Shown one piece after another: positions 26,815 to 36,019 of a stretch of 64,000 bases of DNA. How positions within the stretch are numbered: position 1 is the stretch's first letter; every line of letters begins with the position of its first letter. Made by a program: the position numbers and the translations under genes. The stretch is from DASQHW01 sp038238245. GTDB lineage: Bacteria > Actinomycetota > Acidimicrobiia > IMCC26256 > PALSA-610. The stretch covers positions 62,001 through 126,000 of the forward strand of contig JBBRXX010000005.1 in the NCBI GenBank assembly GCA_038238245.1, given 5' to 3'. The notes under the pieces were generated by a model. The model was not told the DNA's origin and made no database searches. It saw only the letters and a list, made by a program, of their open reading frames with translations.

Positions 26815-29624
26815 TGGAGTCCTCGTCTGCGCTTCGGCGGACCGCGACCGGACTTGTTTCGCTCGCCGCGCTCATCGCGCTCGCGGGTGCCGTGCCAATC
26901 CTGCTATGGAACCTCGTCGGCTGGCCCGTACCGACCGAGGTTCCGTCGCTCCACAAGGTCGCGGACGCCTTCTCGCGGAGCGAAATCCCCGACTCCACCT
27001 TGCTCAAAGTCATCGCGGTTGTCGGTTGGGTCGCGTGGTTGCAGGTCGCGGCGTCGATACTGGTGGAAACCGGAGCATGGGCACGGGGCCACGCGGCGCC
27101 GCGGCTGCGATTCGCCGGCGCTGCACAGCCCGCGGTGTGCAAGCTCGTCGCGTCGGCCGCGCTCCTCATCAGCAGCACGCATCTCTCGAACGGACTAGTG
27201 CCGTCACTCGTCGCGCGACCCTTGGCGGAGTCTGTCGCCGCACAACCCGCTCCAGCGCCGAGTCCCGTGGCATTGATGACGCGCGCGGATCGGCCCGCAC
27301 GAGAAACGACCAACACCGTTCCGATCGTCGTCACAACGAAGGTCTATACGGTCGCCCGCTATGACACCCTCTGGGGACTCGCCCGAACGCATCTCGGCGA
27401 TCCGTTCAGGTGGCGCGAGATCTTCGAGCTCAACCGAGGCGTGCGGCAAGACGACGGTCGCGCACTCGAAGAGCCGATGTTGATCGATCCCGGATGGGTG
27501 CTCAAGTTCCCCGCGGATGCCACCGGACTCGTGAACGGAACCGCGGCCCGGCCATCGACACCACCTTCCGCCGCATCAGCAATCGCTCGCAAACCCTCGA
27601 CACATGCCGCGCGCGCCGCCCCCGCGGCGTGCGCGCCGGCGACGACGCGTCATGCAACATCGCCCTCGACCATCGGTTCCCCACCAACCACCGTGTCCAA
27701 AGCGCCATCGAACGCGTCTTCGCCCGGGACAAGCACACGTCCGCCGGAGGACCGCTCGACAAGGGGCCTTGATCCCGCTCTCTTGATCGGCGGGTCTCTT
27801 GGCGCCGCATCTCTCGTGGCGCTCCTCCATCGGCTTCGACACGTGCAGCGTCGAAGGCGTCGCCCCGGTCGTCGGCTCCCGGCACCGCGGCCCGAGATTG
27901 AGCAAGTCGAACGGCAACTCCGCGTTGGCGGCGATCTCGACGAGGCCATGTTCCTTGACGCCGCGCTCCGAGCCTTCGCGGCGGGAGCGGCTGGCACGCG
28001 AGGTGCGCCGCCGGAAGTGCTCGCCGTGCGCGTTGATGGCGGACAAGTTGAGCTCCTTCTCGAGAAAGCACCGGACCGGCCGCCGCAGGGCTTCGTGGCC
28101 ACCGACGACACCCGCGGCTGGATTTCCGATCCTCGGGTGACTGCCAAGGAGCTGCGCGCACTTGGGGGTGGCACCGCCGCGCCATTGCCTGCGCTCGTCG
28201 CGATCGGCGACATCGACGGTGGCCGCCTGTTGATCGACCTTGAGACCGCCGGCACGCTGACGGTCGACGGAGATCCGCAGCACGTTGAGGCGTTCATTCG
28301 TCGAATCGGCGCTGAGCTCGCGACGAGTATTTGGACCGATCACGTCGACGTGCTCGCTGTCGGCGCAACGGAGCTCGACATTGTCGGCACGCAGCGCACG
28401 CGCCAGTTCAACAACTTCGACGAGGCGCTCGACGAGCTCGCAGCCGGAGCGAAGGCTGTCCGCGACGCGCTGGAGTCGGCACACTCCGCACGAACGCTCG
28501 CGGCGCGTTTGTCTGAGCATCCCGACGACGGCTGGATACCGACGATCCTTGTCTGTGCGGACCGCCTCAGCGATGACGCTCTCGGACGTCTTCGCGAAGT
28601 AGTCGGCGAGGGAGGCCGTGGTGTGGGCGCTGTGGTGCACTCCGGCGTACACACCGAGTGGCATGCCGAGCTGGGCGAGACAGAACTTGTTCTCGCACCG
28701 CTCGGCTTCAGTATCACGCCGGCATTGCTTGACGTGGCGACGGCCCGTGCGCTCGACGAGCTCCTGAGCGACGCGGCCGTGGAAACGCCCGACGAGGTGC
28801 TCGACGAGCAAACGGAGCATGAGGCGATCACGTCGCAGCTCATCGCCGAGCCGTACCGCGATGGGCCCTTCGAGGTCGAGGTGCGCGTGCTCGGGCCCGT
28901 AGAGATCGACGGACACTCGGCCCCGCTCGAACGGCGCCGCTGTGTTGAGCTCGCCGCGTATCTTGCGCTGCACCCGAACGGCGTCAGCGACGAACGATTG
29001 AAGACCGTGCTCTGGGCCGATTCGGCCCCGACGACCGCAACCTTCAACACGACAGTCTCGACGACACGTAGCCGGCTCGGCCGCGGGAGGGACGGCGCCT
29101 TGCACTTGCCCCACTTCGTTTCCAGTGGTGGCTTGTACCGCCTCGGTGCGCGCGTCACCACCGACCTCGCGCGCTTCGAGGCCCGCGTCCTGCATGCGCG
29201 CCGGTGCGCTCCCGGCACAGCAATCGAAACACTTCGTTCGGCGCTCGATCTCGTGCGCGGCAAGCCATTCGAGGGCGAACGAGGTTACGAGTGGGCGTTC
29301 AGTGAAGGTTTGATCGCGAACATTGAGATGGCGATTGCCGACGCCGCGCACGAGCTCGCGCAGCTCTACCTCGACACCGGCGACCCGAAAGAGGCCACTT
29401 GGGCAGCGATGCAAGGCCTGATCGCCGCACCCGGCGACGAAATCCTGTACCGCGACCGCATGCTCGCCTGCGACCGCGCGGGCAATCCGGCGGGCGTTGA
29501 GACGGTCATGGATGAACTCTGTTCAGTTGTAGAGGCGCTGGAACCCTACGACCAATTGCATCCCGAAACGCTCGCCCTCTACGAGCGGATCAGTCACCGC
29601 AAACGAAGCCGTGTCACCGGCTGA
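26814..29624 (+). CDS. membrane-anchored LysM / winged-helix / BTAD protein
   Basis: This 936-residue protein combines several parts. The N-terminus has three or so TM helices (residues about 12-35, 60-82, 105-125). A LysM domain follows at about 178-238 (VYTVARYDTLWGLARTHLGD), then a Pro/Thr/Ala linker and another TM helix near 322-340 (LIGGSLGAASLVALLHRL). The rest is cytosolic: an unrecognised alpha/beta region at 345-640, an OmpR-like winged helix (VRVLGPVEIDGHSAPLERRR) and a C-terminal BTAD helical domain to the end. LysM would face the cell wall. It is the last gene of the Tad operon and could signal from wall to cytosol; the role is inference. Confidence 0.8.
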   Translation: MESSSALRRTATGLVSLAALIALAGAVPILLWNLVGWPVPTEVPSLHKVADAFSRSEIPDSTLLKVIAVVGWVAWLQVAASILVETGAWARGHAAPRLRFAGAAQPAVCKLVASAALLISSTHLSNGLVPSLVARPLAESVAAQPAPAPSPVALMTRADRPARETTNTVPIVVTTKVYTVARYDTLWGLARTHLGDPFRWREIFELNRGVRQDDGRALEEPMLIDPGWVLKFPADATGLVNGTAARPSTPPSAASAIARKPSTHAARAAPAACAPATTRHATSPSTIGSPPTTVSKAPSNASSPGTSTRPPEDRSTRGLDPALLIGGSLGAASLVALLHRLRHVQRRRRRPGRRLPAPRPEIEQVERQLRVGGDLDEAMFLDAALRAFAAGAAGTRGAPPEVLAVRVDGGQVELLLEKAPDRPPQGFVATDDTRGWISDPRVTAKELRALGGGTAAPLPALVAIGDIDGGRLLIDLETAGTLTVDGDPQHVEAFIRRIGAELATSIWTDHVDVLAVGATELDIVGTQRTRQFNNFDEALDELAAGAKAVRDALESAHSARTLAARLSEHPDDGWIPTILVCADRLSDDALGRLREVVGEGGRGVGAVVHSGVHTEWHAELGETELVLAPLGFSITPALLDVATARALDELLSDAAVETPDEVLDEQTEHEAITSQLIAEPYRDGPFEVEVRVLGPVEIDGHSAPLERRRCVELAAYLALHPNGVSDERLKTVLWADSAPTTATFNTTVSTTRSRLGRGRDGALHLPHFVSSGGLYRLGARVTTDLARFEARVLHARRCAPGTAIETLRSALDLVRGKPFEGERGYEWAFSEGLIANIEMAIADAAHELAQLYLDTGDPKEATWAAMQGLIAAPGDEILYRDRMLACDRAGNPAGVETVMDELCSVVEALEPYDQLHPETLALYERISHRKRSRVTG

Positions 29625-29695
29625 GATCTCTGTTGGCACACGCGATCGCCGGCTGGCCCTCATCGCGGCGTCCCCCGTGACGATGTTTCTTGCTG

Positions 29696-30721
29696 CTATG
29701 GGCGTCGGTTCGACGCGCACAGTCGGGCGACGGTCGGATAGGGATCTACGGCAGGACCACCACCCGGGTGAACCTCGAAGTGCAGGTGCGACGGGCCTCC
29801 GCGTGCGTTGCCGGTGTCGCCGACATACCCGACGACCTGACCCACCGTCACGCGCTGGTTGACCGTCACGACGTTGGCGCTGTTGTGCGCGTGGTAGTAG
29901 CTCGTCCCGGAGTCGCCGCGCAGCCAGATGTCTATGCCACCGAGACCAACAGGCGTCGCGTCGGCTTGGAAGATGACGCCGCTTTCGAGGGCCACGACTG
30001 GCGTTCCGTACTCGGCAAACATGTCGTCGCCTTGGTGCCCTCGGCCGCCTGAGCGGGGGTCACCGAAGTCGTCCCGAAAATGCACGGGACCCGCAACCGG
30101 GCAGATCATGCCCGCGACGACCGCGCCAGCAGTCACGGAGCCCATGCCGTATTCGGTCGCCTTCGCAAGCACCCAGCGCACGTACTCATCGCTGTGGTCG
30201 TAAGACAGGATGGCTCGCTCGAGACTGCCAACCGCCGGTCGACCACCGCACAGGTACGCCGCGGCCGAGTAGATCTCGTCCCACGCGTTCTGCGGCGACG
30301 GCGCCGCGGCTGATAGTCGGTTCGGTGCAAGCCTCCCCCACCGCTCCCACGTCGACGGGATGAACTGCATCGGCCCCATCGCGTGCGCCCACCCGTCAGT
30401 GAACGACACGTCCGCGATCCGTGCGTTGCCGTTCTGGCCGTCCAGCGGTGGTCCGAGGATTGGCGGCTCAACGTTGCCGGTCGCCGGGTTGACGCGTCCG
30501 TTGCCGTGGCGCGACTCGTGGTAACCGATCGCGGCGAGGATTTGCCACGGCAGACCTTCGCACGTGGCCGCGGCCGCGACGTACACCGGCAGTAGGTCAG
30601 CTGGGATCTCTTTGAACGCGAGCGACGACGGCTCGGATCCTGCGTCGGGCCCTCCAACCACCATCGCGACACCAAGAACGAGCGCGATGACGACGGCGGC
30701 AAGTGCGGCAAGCAGCTTCAC
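29696..30721 (-). CDS. bifunctional cell-wall hydrolase: SLT lytic transglycosylase plus M23 peptidase
   Basis: This 341-residue exported protein starts at GTG 30721 with a signal anchor (LLAALAAVVIALVLGVAMVV). A lytic transglycosylase domain follows with catalytic Glu69 in GYHESRHG and GPMQFIPSTW. An M23 domain begins near 212, with GHQGDD carrying the first zinc ligands and HLHFEVHPGG the HxH motif. Both catalytic sets are present. Conjugation systems of Gram-positive bacteria use such VirB1-like enzymes to open the wall. It is the only gene of the transfer block on the minus strand here. Confidence 0.9.
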   Translation of the reverse strand: MKLLAALAAVVIALVLGVAMVVGGPDAGSEPSSLAFKEIPADLLPVYVAAAATCEGLPWQILAAIGYHESRHGNGRVNPATGNVEPPILGPPLDGQNGNARIADVSFTDGWAHAMGPMQFIPSTWERWGRLAPNRLSAAAPSPQNAWDEIYSAAAYLCGGRPAVGSLERAILSYDHSDEYVRWVLAKATEYGMGSVTAGAVVAGMICPVAGPVHFRDDFGDPRSGGRGHQGDDMFAEYGTPVVALESGVIFQADATPVGLGGIDIWLRGDSGTSYYHAHNSANVVTVNQRVTVGQVVGYVGDTGNARGGPSHLHFEVHPGGGPAVDPYPTVARLCASNRRP

Positions 30722-30911
30722 CCGATTCCCCTTCCTTTTCCAAGGAGGAATGGCGCGAGGCGTCGCGAAAACGCGCTGAAGAAATCTCGAAGACGGATGT
30801 CGCGCGCGGCGTCGCCGTCGCGCTTATCCGTAGTGAGGCTCGACCGGCCTCGCCCCCGCAACCGCCGAGCCCGGCCGGGTGTCCTCATCCGGCCGGGAGG
30901 AGGTGCAATCG
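30722..30911. promoter_or_regulatory. divergent promoter region of hydrolase and T4SS operon
   Basis: This 190-bp gap holds the start signals of the hydrolase (AAGGAAGGGG before its GTG) and of the T4SS operon. At 30742-30757 it contains a 16-base sequence, AAGGAGGAATGGCGCG, found again at 47300-47315 upstream of the relaxase. A short hairpin CGCGAAAACGCG follows at about 30764. Confidence 0.5.
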
Positions 30912-31208
30912 ATGTCCTGGCTCCCGTGGGGAGCAATCGCGCAGGTCCATTCGACGCCGTCGTCGAACGGCCTTCCGGGCGCGCGTCTGCTTCAGCAAAT
31001 GATCGATTGGCTTGCCCAGGTCGCGCTCTGGGGTTCCCTTGGAAGCATCCTTCTGGGCGCCGCGATCTACGGGCTCTCGCAGCAGTCGGGCAACTACGCG
31101 GGCGGCTATCGAGGCAAGCAGCTCGCCTTGGCCGGAGCCATGGGCGCGTGCCTGGCCGGGGTCGCGCCGACGGCAATCAACTTGCTCTTCAGGGCGGCCG
31201 GCGGATGA
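30912..31208 (+). CDS. small two-TM protein, VirB2/TrbC-like position
   Basis: This 98-residue protein has two hydrophobic helices (VALWGSLGSILLGAAIYGLS and LALAGAMGACLAGVAPTAIN) joined by a basic loop (GGYRGKQ), the shape of small T4SS channel or pilus subunits. ATG 30912 follows GGAGG. It is first in the T4SS operon and overlaps the VirB8-like gene by 4 bp. Family membership cannot be shown from sequence alone. Confidence 0.6.
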   Translation: MSWLPWGAIAQVHSTPSSNGLPGARLLQQMIDWLAQVALWGSLGSILLGAAIYGLSQQSGNYAGGYRGKQLALAGAMGACLAGVAPTAINLLFRAAGG

Positions 31209-31900
31209 CGGACAAGAGAAACCGTAGAGCGCTCATGTTCGTCATCGTCTTCGGTGCGTTCCTCGGCGGAATGGCGGTGCGTGGCCTCGCGCACGACACG
31301 TCGACCTCGAATGCCGTACGCAGAAGCAACGGAAACTCGGGCTCAGGTGCAGTCGCGTCGCGTCGTCCCGGGCCCTCGGCATATCGCGACGGCATCCCAA
31401 CCGGCTTCGAACGGACGAAGGACGGTGCGCGCGCGGCGGCCGTCGCGTACGTCCTGACCGGTCGAACGCTCATCAATCTCGCGCCAACACTCGTCGATAA
31501 CGCAGTTCGGTCTATGTCGGCAAAGGCCAGTGCGGACGGGCAGGTCGCCAGCGCGACGCAGCAACTCATGCAGCTACGCAAGGTCCTCGCCGCCGGTACC
31601 GGCCCGACGCGCTACCTCCAGGCAGTGCTTGCGACGCGGACCGACGCCGTTACCCAGGAGCGGGCACGCGTGTCGGTGTGGAACGTCGGTGTTCTCTCGC
31701 GGGACGGTGTCGCTGCGCCCCAGGCAGGTTGGACGACGTCAGTGTTCGAGCTCGTCTGGGAGCACGACGACTGGAAAATCTGGAGCGAGGCCATCACGCC
31801 GGGCCCTGCACCTGCTCTCAACGCTGGTGTCGCGCCCGCGACGAGCCAGCAGCTCGAGTCGGCCCTGAACGAGTTCACACCCTGGGAGCTTCGCTCGTGA
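31205..31900 (+). CDS. VirB8/TcpC-like T4SS membrane protein
   Basis: This 231-residue protein has one N-terminal TM helix (ALMFVIVFGAFLGGMAVRG), a polar linker, then a domain that starts ARAAAVAYVLTGRTL and ends WKIWSEAITPGPAP, a pattern seen in NTF2-like VirB8/TcpC components. It would sit in the membrane with the folded part outside. ATG 31205 overlaps the stop of the previous gene. Confidence 0.6.
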   Translation: MTDKRNRRALMFVIVFGAFLGGMAVRGLAHDTSTSNAVRRSNGNSGSGAVASRRPGPSAYRDGIPTGFERTKDGARAAAVAYVLTGRTLINLAPTLVDNAVRSMSAKASADGQVASATQQLMQLRKVLAAGTGPTRYLQAVLATRTDAVTQERARVSVWNVGVLSRDGVAAPQAGWTTSVFELVWEHDDWKIWSEAITPGPAPALNAGVAPATSQQLESALNEFTPWELRS

Positions 31901-33216
31901 TGCGCGAACTCGTTGCCGTCGACATTCCCAACCCCGTTGATGTTGTCACGAACGTCATCGGCAAGACGGCGGGTTGGGCATGGGAAAAGGTCGCACAAGG
32001 CGTCGCGAGCTGGGTACTCGGTGGCGTCGGGTTCTTCGTAAACGGCACCGTCAAGTTCCTTCTTACGTCGACGCCGCCGAACGTCGAAGCCGCGTGGTTC
32101 GCAGGTCCCGATTCGCCGTATGCGACCGTGCGCAACATCGCGGGCGTCCTCTTGCTGGCGTTCGTGTTTCTCGGCCTGATCCAGGGACTCCTTGCCGGCG
32201 ATCCCGGAGCCATGATGAGGCGTGTCGCGGCCGATCTCCCCGTTGCGGTGCTCGGGATGATCGGTACGACAGTCATTGTCGGAAAGTTGCTCGAACTCAC
32301 CGACGCGCTGTCGGCGGCTGTACTCGCCCACTCGGGTGGGCAATCGGTGCACTTTCTGTCGGGGTTCGGTGTCACTGTCACGGGCGCAACACAGGGCTTC
32401 GCGGCGGTGATCGTCGGACTGGTCGCAGTGATCGCGGGAATGTTCGTGTGGGTTGAGCTCATGATCCGTTCGGTGCTCGTCTACATCCTCGTTGCACTCT
32501 CACCCATCTCGTTCGCGGCGATGGTGTGGCCATCGGCGCGTGGCGTCCTCCGCCGAACCGTAGAGCTACTCCTCGCGGTCATCTTGTCGAAGCTCGTCGT
32601 GTGCATCACGATCTCAGTCGGCGTCGCGGCACTCGCCGGCGCCGGAACCGAGGGAGCAGGTCACGCAGACAGCGGTGACGCCGGGGCGGTGAGCATGGGC
32701 ACCTTGTTCGTCGGCACTGCGATTTTGGTCATCGCAGCGTTCGCACCATTCCTTGTGCTCAAGCTCATTCCGTGGACCGAAGCTGCGCTCGTGGCGTACG
32801 GGGTGTCGCGCTCGCCAGTGCGTGCCGCGAACTCAACCGTCGGGACGGTCAACTCCGCGAGCTCGATGGCGCGTCTCGCGGGTGGAGGCAACACGATGGC
32901 GGCGTTGCCGTCTGGCGGAAGCGGCAACGGCTGGGTCGTCGGCGCGCCTTTACAGAGAACCGGAGATGGCGGCGCGTCGGCCGCCGCGGCGGGAGGGCCT
33001 GCGGGCATAGCAGTGGCCGGCGGCGTGATCATCGCTTCTGCTGGGGCCAAGGGCGCCGCCCGATCGGTGGAGGCGTCGAGCGACGTCGCCGCGACGGGTG
33101 GAGCATCATCCGAGCAGCATTCGCACCACGGACAGACGCCCGACGCACCTCCTCGACGGTCGTCAGCGCCAAGGCCGGGCCTCGACGCACCGCCACCCGA
33201 GGAGGAAGAGGGGTGA
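31900..33216 (+). CDS. TrbL/VirB6-like polytopic T4SS protein
   Basis: This 438-residue protein has about seven TM helices between residues 35 and 290, including NIAGVLLLAFVFLGLIQGLL and LIRSVLVYILVALSPISFAA-like stretches with the conserved SPI core, as in TrbL/VirB6 channel proteins. The last 150 residues are Gly/Ala/Ser-rich and probably disordered, ending in an acidic tail. ATG 31900 shares one base with the preceding stop; a GTG lies one codon upstream. Confidence 0.75.
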   Translation: MRELVAVDIPNPVDVVTNVIGKTAGWAWEKVAQGVASWVLGGVGFFVNGTVKFLLTSTPPNVEAAWFAGPDSPYATVRNIAGVLLLAFVFLGLIQGLLAGDPGAMMRRVAADLPVAVLGMIGTTVIVGKLLELTDALSAAVLAHSGGQSVHFLSGFGVTVTGATQGFAAVIVGLVAVIAGMFVWVELMIRSVLVYILVALSPISFAAMVWPSARGVLRRTVELLLAVILSKLVVCITISVGVAALAGAGTEGAGHADSGDAGAVSMGTLFVGTAILVIAAFAPFLVLKLIPWTEAALVAYGVSRSPVRAANSTVGTVNSASSMARLAGGGNTMAALPSGGSGNGWVVGAPLQRTGDGGASAAAAGGPAGIAVAGGVIIASAGAKGAARSVEASSDVAATGGASSEQHSHHGQTPDAPPRRSSAPRPGLDAPPPEEEEG

Positions 33217-34736
33217 GCGGGCACCAGCCGCGCCATTACCGTTTCGGACCTCGGGATCGAACGGGTTGGCTGCTCGGGCTCGCAGGCACACAGTGCATTG
33301 CAATCGGATTCGGTGTGCTTCTCTCCGGTGTCTTCTTGAACGCACATTTGCCTGCTCCCGCAGTGCTGATTCCGTTGCTGATTAGCGCGGTCTTTGCGTT
33401 TGGTCGATGGAACGGACAGCCGGTGCACGACCTCGCACCCGTCGCGCTCACATGGACCGCGGCTCGCGTCGTCGGCGACGCCTCGTGGTTCGGCGACGTT
33501 CCCCGTCACCGCATGAGAAAGAGAGTCAGCGACGCGGCAGTTGCGCTTCCCGCGCCGCTCGCTGGCCTCGAAATCACCGAGGCGCGAGATGCAGGATGGA
33601 CACGTCGAGGCCGTGCGGCCGCCGCCGCGATCGTGCGCGACACGCGCGAAGGAACACTGTCAGCGACACTGCGCGTGCGCGGCCGCGAGTTCGCGTTGTG
33701 TGAGCGAGACGCGCAGGAGCGACAACTGCAGATGTGGGGAGACGCCCTCGCCGGTTTCTGCACGGAGCGCGGACCGATCTCACGGCTGCGGTGGACCGAA
33801 TGGGCTGCTCCCGCCGGCCTCGACGAACAGCGCGCTTACCTGGAAGAGCACCATGCCCATGACGATTCATCTACAGCGGTCGTCGCATACCGCGACCTGC
33901 TCGCACAAGCGGGCCCGATGGCGACCGAACATGAGGTCCTCGTCACGGTGACCGTCGATCATCGTCGGCTTCGGCTGCAGCATCGACGCACGGCCGTTGA
34001 TCGCGACCTCGCGGCAGAGAAGGCCCTGCTTGACGAGCTGCAGATGCTGGCGTTGCGTCTGGAATCGGCAGGCCTGATGGTCGATCCTCCACTCTCGCCT
34101 GGGGAACTCGCAGAGGTGTTGCGCCTCCGCCTCGATCCTTTCGGCATCACCGGGCATCGCGCGAGCAAGCGGAGTCTCGCGGAGATGGCTGGTTTCGTGA
34201 GCGTGTCGAACGCGGGACCGCTCGCGGTTCGCGCAGAGTGGGATCACGTGCGGGTCGATCGAGCACTGCACGCGGCCTACGTGGTCGCAGAATGGCCGCG
34301 CCTCGAGGTCCCGCCGAACTGGATGGAGCCGTTGCTGCTGCATGCCGGCGGCGTTCGGACCGTTGCCGTGCACTACGAACCGGTCACCCCGTCGCGATCA
34401 CAGCGCCAAGTGGACCGCGAGACGGTGAAGCTCTCGTCCGACGAGGAGCAGCGGACCCGGACGGGCTTTCGGATCGGTGCCCGCCACCGCCGAGCGCAAT
34501 CGGAAGTGCTCGAGCGAGAAGCGGAGCTCGTTGCCGGCTACGGCGAATTCGAGTTCGTCGGATTTGTGGTGGTCAGCGCCGCAGACATCGACTCGTTGGA
34601 TCGTTCCTGCGCCGATTACGAGCAGGCCGCGGCGCAGGCGGGCCTGGAGCTGCGTCGCCTCGACGGGCGCCATGACCTCGCGCTTGCGTGCACATTGCCG
34701 ATCGGTCGGGGCGTCACGCCGCGACGGTTCACATGA
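33213..34736 (+). CDS. SCO6880-like T4SS protein
   Basis: This 507-residue protein starts at GTG 33213 after GGAGG. It has two TM helices near residues 19-53 and a long cytosolic part with no P-loop. Architecture and position (after VirB6-like, before VirB4) match SCO6880-type proteins of actinobacterial conjugation loci, thought to act with the VirB4 ATPase. Part of the cytosolic region may correspond to the VirB4 N-terminal domain, since the next gene encodes mainly the ATPase half. Assignment is from recall. Confidence 0.65.
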   Translation: MSGHQPRHYRFGPRDRTGWLLGLAGTQCIAIGFGVLLSGVFLNAHLPAPAVLIPLLISAVFAFGRWNGQPVHDLAPVALTWTAARVVGDASWFGDVPRHRMRKRVSDAAVALPAPLAGLEITEARDAGWTRRGRAAAAAIVRDTREGTLSATLRVRGREFALCERDAQERQLQMWGDALAGFCTERGPISRLRWTEWAAPAGLDEQRAYLEEHHAHDDSSTAVVAYRDLLAQAGPMATEHEVLVTVTVDHRRLRLQHRRTAVDRDLAAEKALLDELQMLALRLESAGLMVDPPLSPGELAEVLRLRLDPFGITGHRASKRSLAEMAGFVSVSNAGPLAVRAEWDHVRVDRALHAAYVVAEWPRLEVPPNWMEPLLLHAGGVRTVAVHYEPVTPSRSQRQVDRETVKLSSDEEQRTRTGFRIGARHRRAQSEVLEREAELVAGYGEFEFVGFVVVSAADIDSLDRSCADYEQAAAQAGLELRRLDGRHDLALACTLPIGRGVTPRRFT

Positions 34737-36019
34737 CGGCTTCGCTCGCCTCGCGCCGAACGCTGCACGCACATCGCCACCGTGCGACCACCGCGCATCT
34801 CTCCTCGGCGTATCCGTTCCTCGCCGAGGCAGGCCTCGGACCGCGGGGCGTATACCTCGGCACCAACGTGTTGACGGGCGGCGGTGGCTTCGCGTACGAC
34901 CCGTTCGAGGCGTACGCCGCCGGCACCCTGACGAATCCGAACATGTTGCTGGCGGGTGAGGTCGGGGTTGGCAAGAGCGCGACGGCAAAGGTCTTCATTT
35001 ACCGGTCGGTCGGCGTGTTCGGCCGTTGGGTCGCCATCGCGGATCCCAAAGGCGAGTACCTGCCGCTTGCCGAAACCCTCGGGCTCGACGTCATCAAGCT
35101 GCATCCAGGCGGGACCGCGCGCATCAACCCAATGGATCCCGGCCCCGCGGCCGCCGTCGACGGACCCGACGAGCTCGCACGACGTCAAACCACGATGGTC
35201 AGCGCGCTCCTCGGTTCCGTATTGCATCGCGAACTCGCACCCGTTGAGGACGCGGTGCTCGGCTGGGCAATCAGCTATCTCGCTCGCACCAGCCGTAGCG
35301 ACGTCATGCTCGCCGACGTCGCTGCCGTGATGGCGCGCCCGACCGACGACATGGCACAGCTCGCGCGCACCGATGCGATTGATCTCGCGCGCAGTGTCGA
35401 TGCGGCGATCTATGGGCTCGGCAAGCTCCTCGACCGGTCTCTGCGCGGCATGTTCGACGGGCCGACTACGGTGCATATCGATTGGTCCGGGCCGGGCATC
35501 GTGCTCGACCTCTCGGCTGTGCACAACGATCCCGAGGCACTCACGCTCGTCATGATCGCGACAACTGCATGGCTGCAGGCGGTCCTGGCACGCCCAGACG
35601 GACCGCCGCGCCTGCAGGTGCTGGATGAGGCATGGAGCCTTCTCGCTTCAGAACGAACCACGCGGTATCTCCAGGCCTGCTGGAAGCTGTCACGCGCGTA
35701 CGGCGTTGCGAACCTCGCGATCGTGCATCGGTTGTCGGACTTACGGTCACAGTCCGACGACGGCACGAGCGCCTCGAAGATGTCGATGGGACTCCTCGCG
35801 GACACGCAAACGCGTGTGCTCTTCCGCCAGTCGAGCGATCAGGTGCGCGAGGCCGCCGACTTGCTCGGCCTGACCGCACCCGAAGCGACACTTCTCCCCC
35901 GACTCGCGAAGGGCCGAGCGCTGTGGAAGGTGGGTGACCGGACCGCCGTGGTTGCGCATGTCATCGGCCAATCGGAACGCTGGTTCTGCGACACCGACGC
36001 ACGTATGGCGGCGCAGTGA
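34733..36019 (+). CDS. virB4: VirB4-family T4SS ATPase
   Basis: This 428-residue protein has Walker A GEVGVGKSA at about 75-83, a following ADPKGEY, a Walker B LQVLDEAWSLL near 300 and a late FRQSSDQVREAADLLGL typical of VirB4/TraC proteins. It is short for VirB4 because the usual N-terminal domain is reduced or encoded in the preceding gene. It energises the channel from the cytosolic face. ATG 34733 overlaps the previous stop, and its own stop overlaps the GTG of virD4. Confidence 0.88.
   Translation: MTASLASRRTLHAHRHRATTAHLSSAYPFLAEAGLGPRGVYLGTNVLTGGGGFAYDPFEAYAAGTLTNPNMLLAGEVGVGKSATAKVFIYRSVGVFGRWVAIADPKGEYLPLAETLGLDVIKLHPGGTARINPMDPGPAAAVDGPDELARRQTTMVSALLGSVLHRELAPVEDAVLGWAISYLARTSRSDVMLADVAAVMARPTDDMAQLARTDAIDLARSVDAAIYGLGKLLDRSLRGMFDGPTTVHIDWSGPGIVLDLSAVHNDPEALTLVMIATTAWLQAVLARPDGPPRLQVLDEAWSLLASERTTRYLQACWKLSRAYGVANLAIVHRLSDLRSQSDDGTSASKMSMGLLADTQTRVLFRQSSDQVREAADLLGLTAPEATLLPRLAKGRALWKVGDRTAVVAHVIGQSERWFCDTDARMAAQ

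Noticed and set aside
27576..29414. 612-residue open frame opposite the LysM-BTAD gene
   Set aside because: Antisense shadow; the plus strand has recognisable LysM, winged-helix and BTAD segments.
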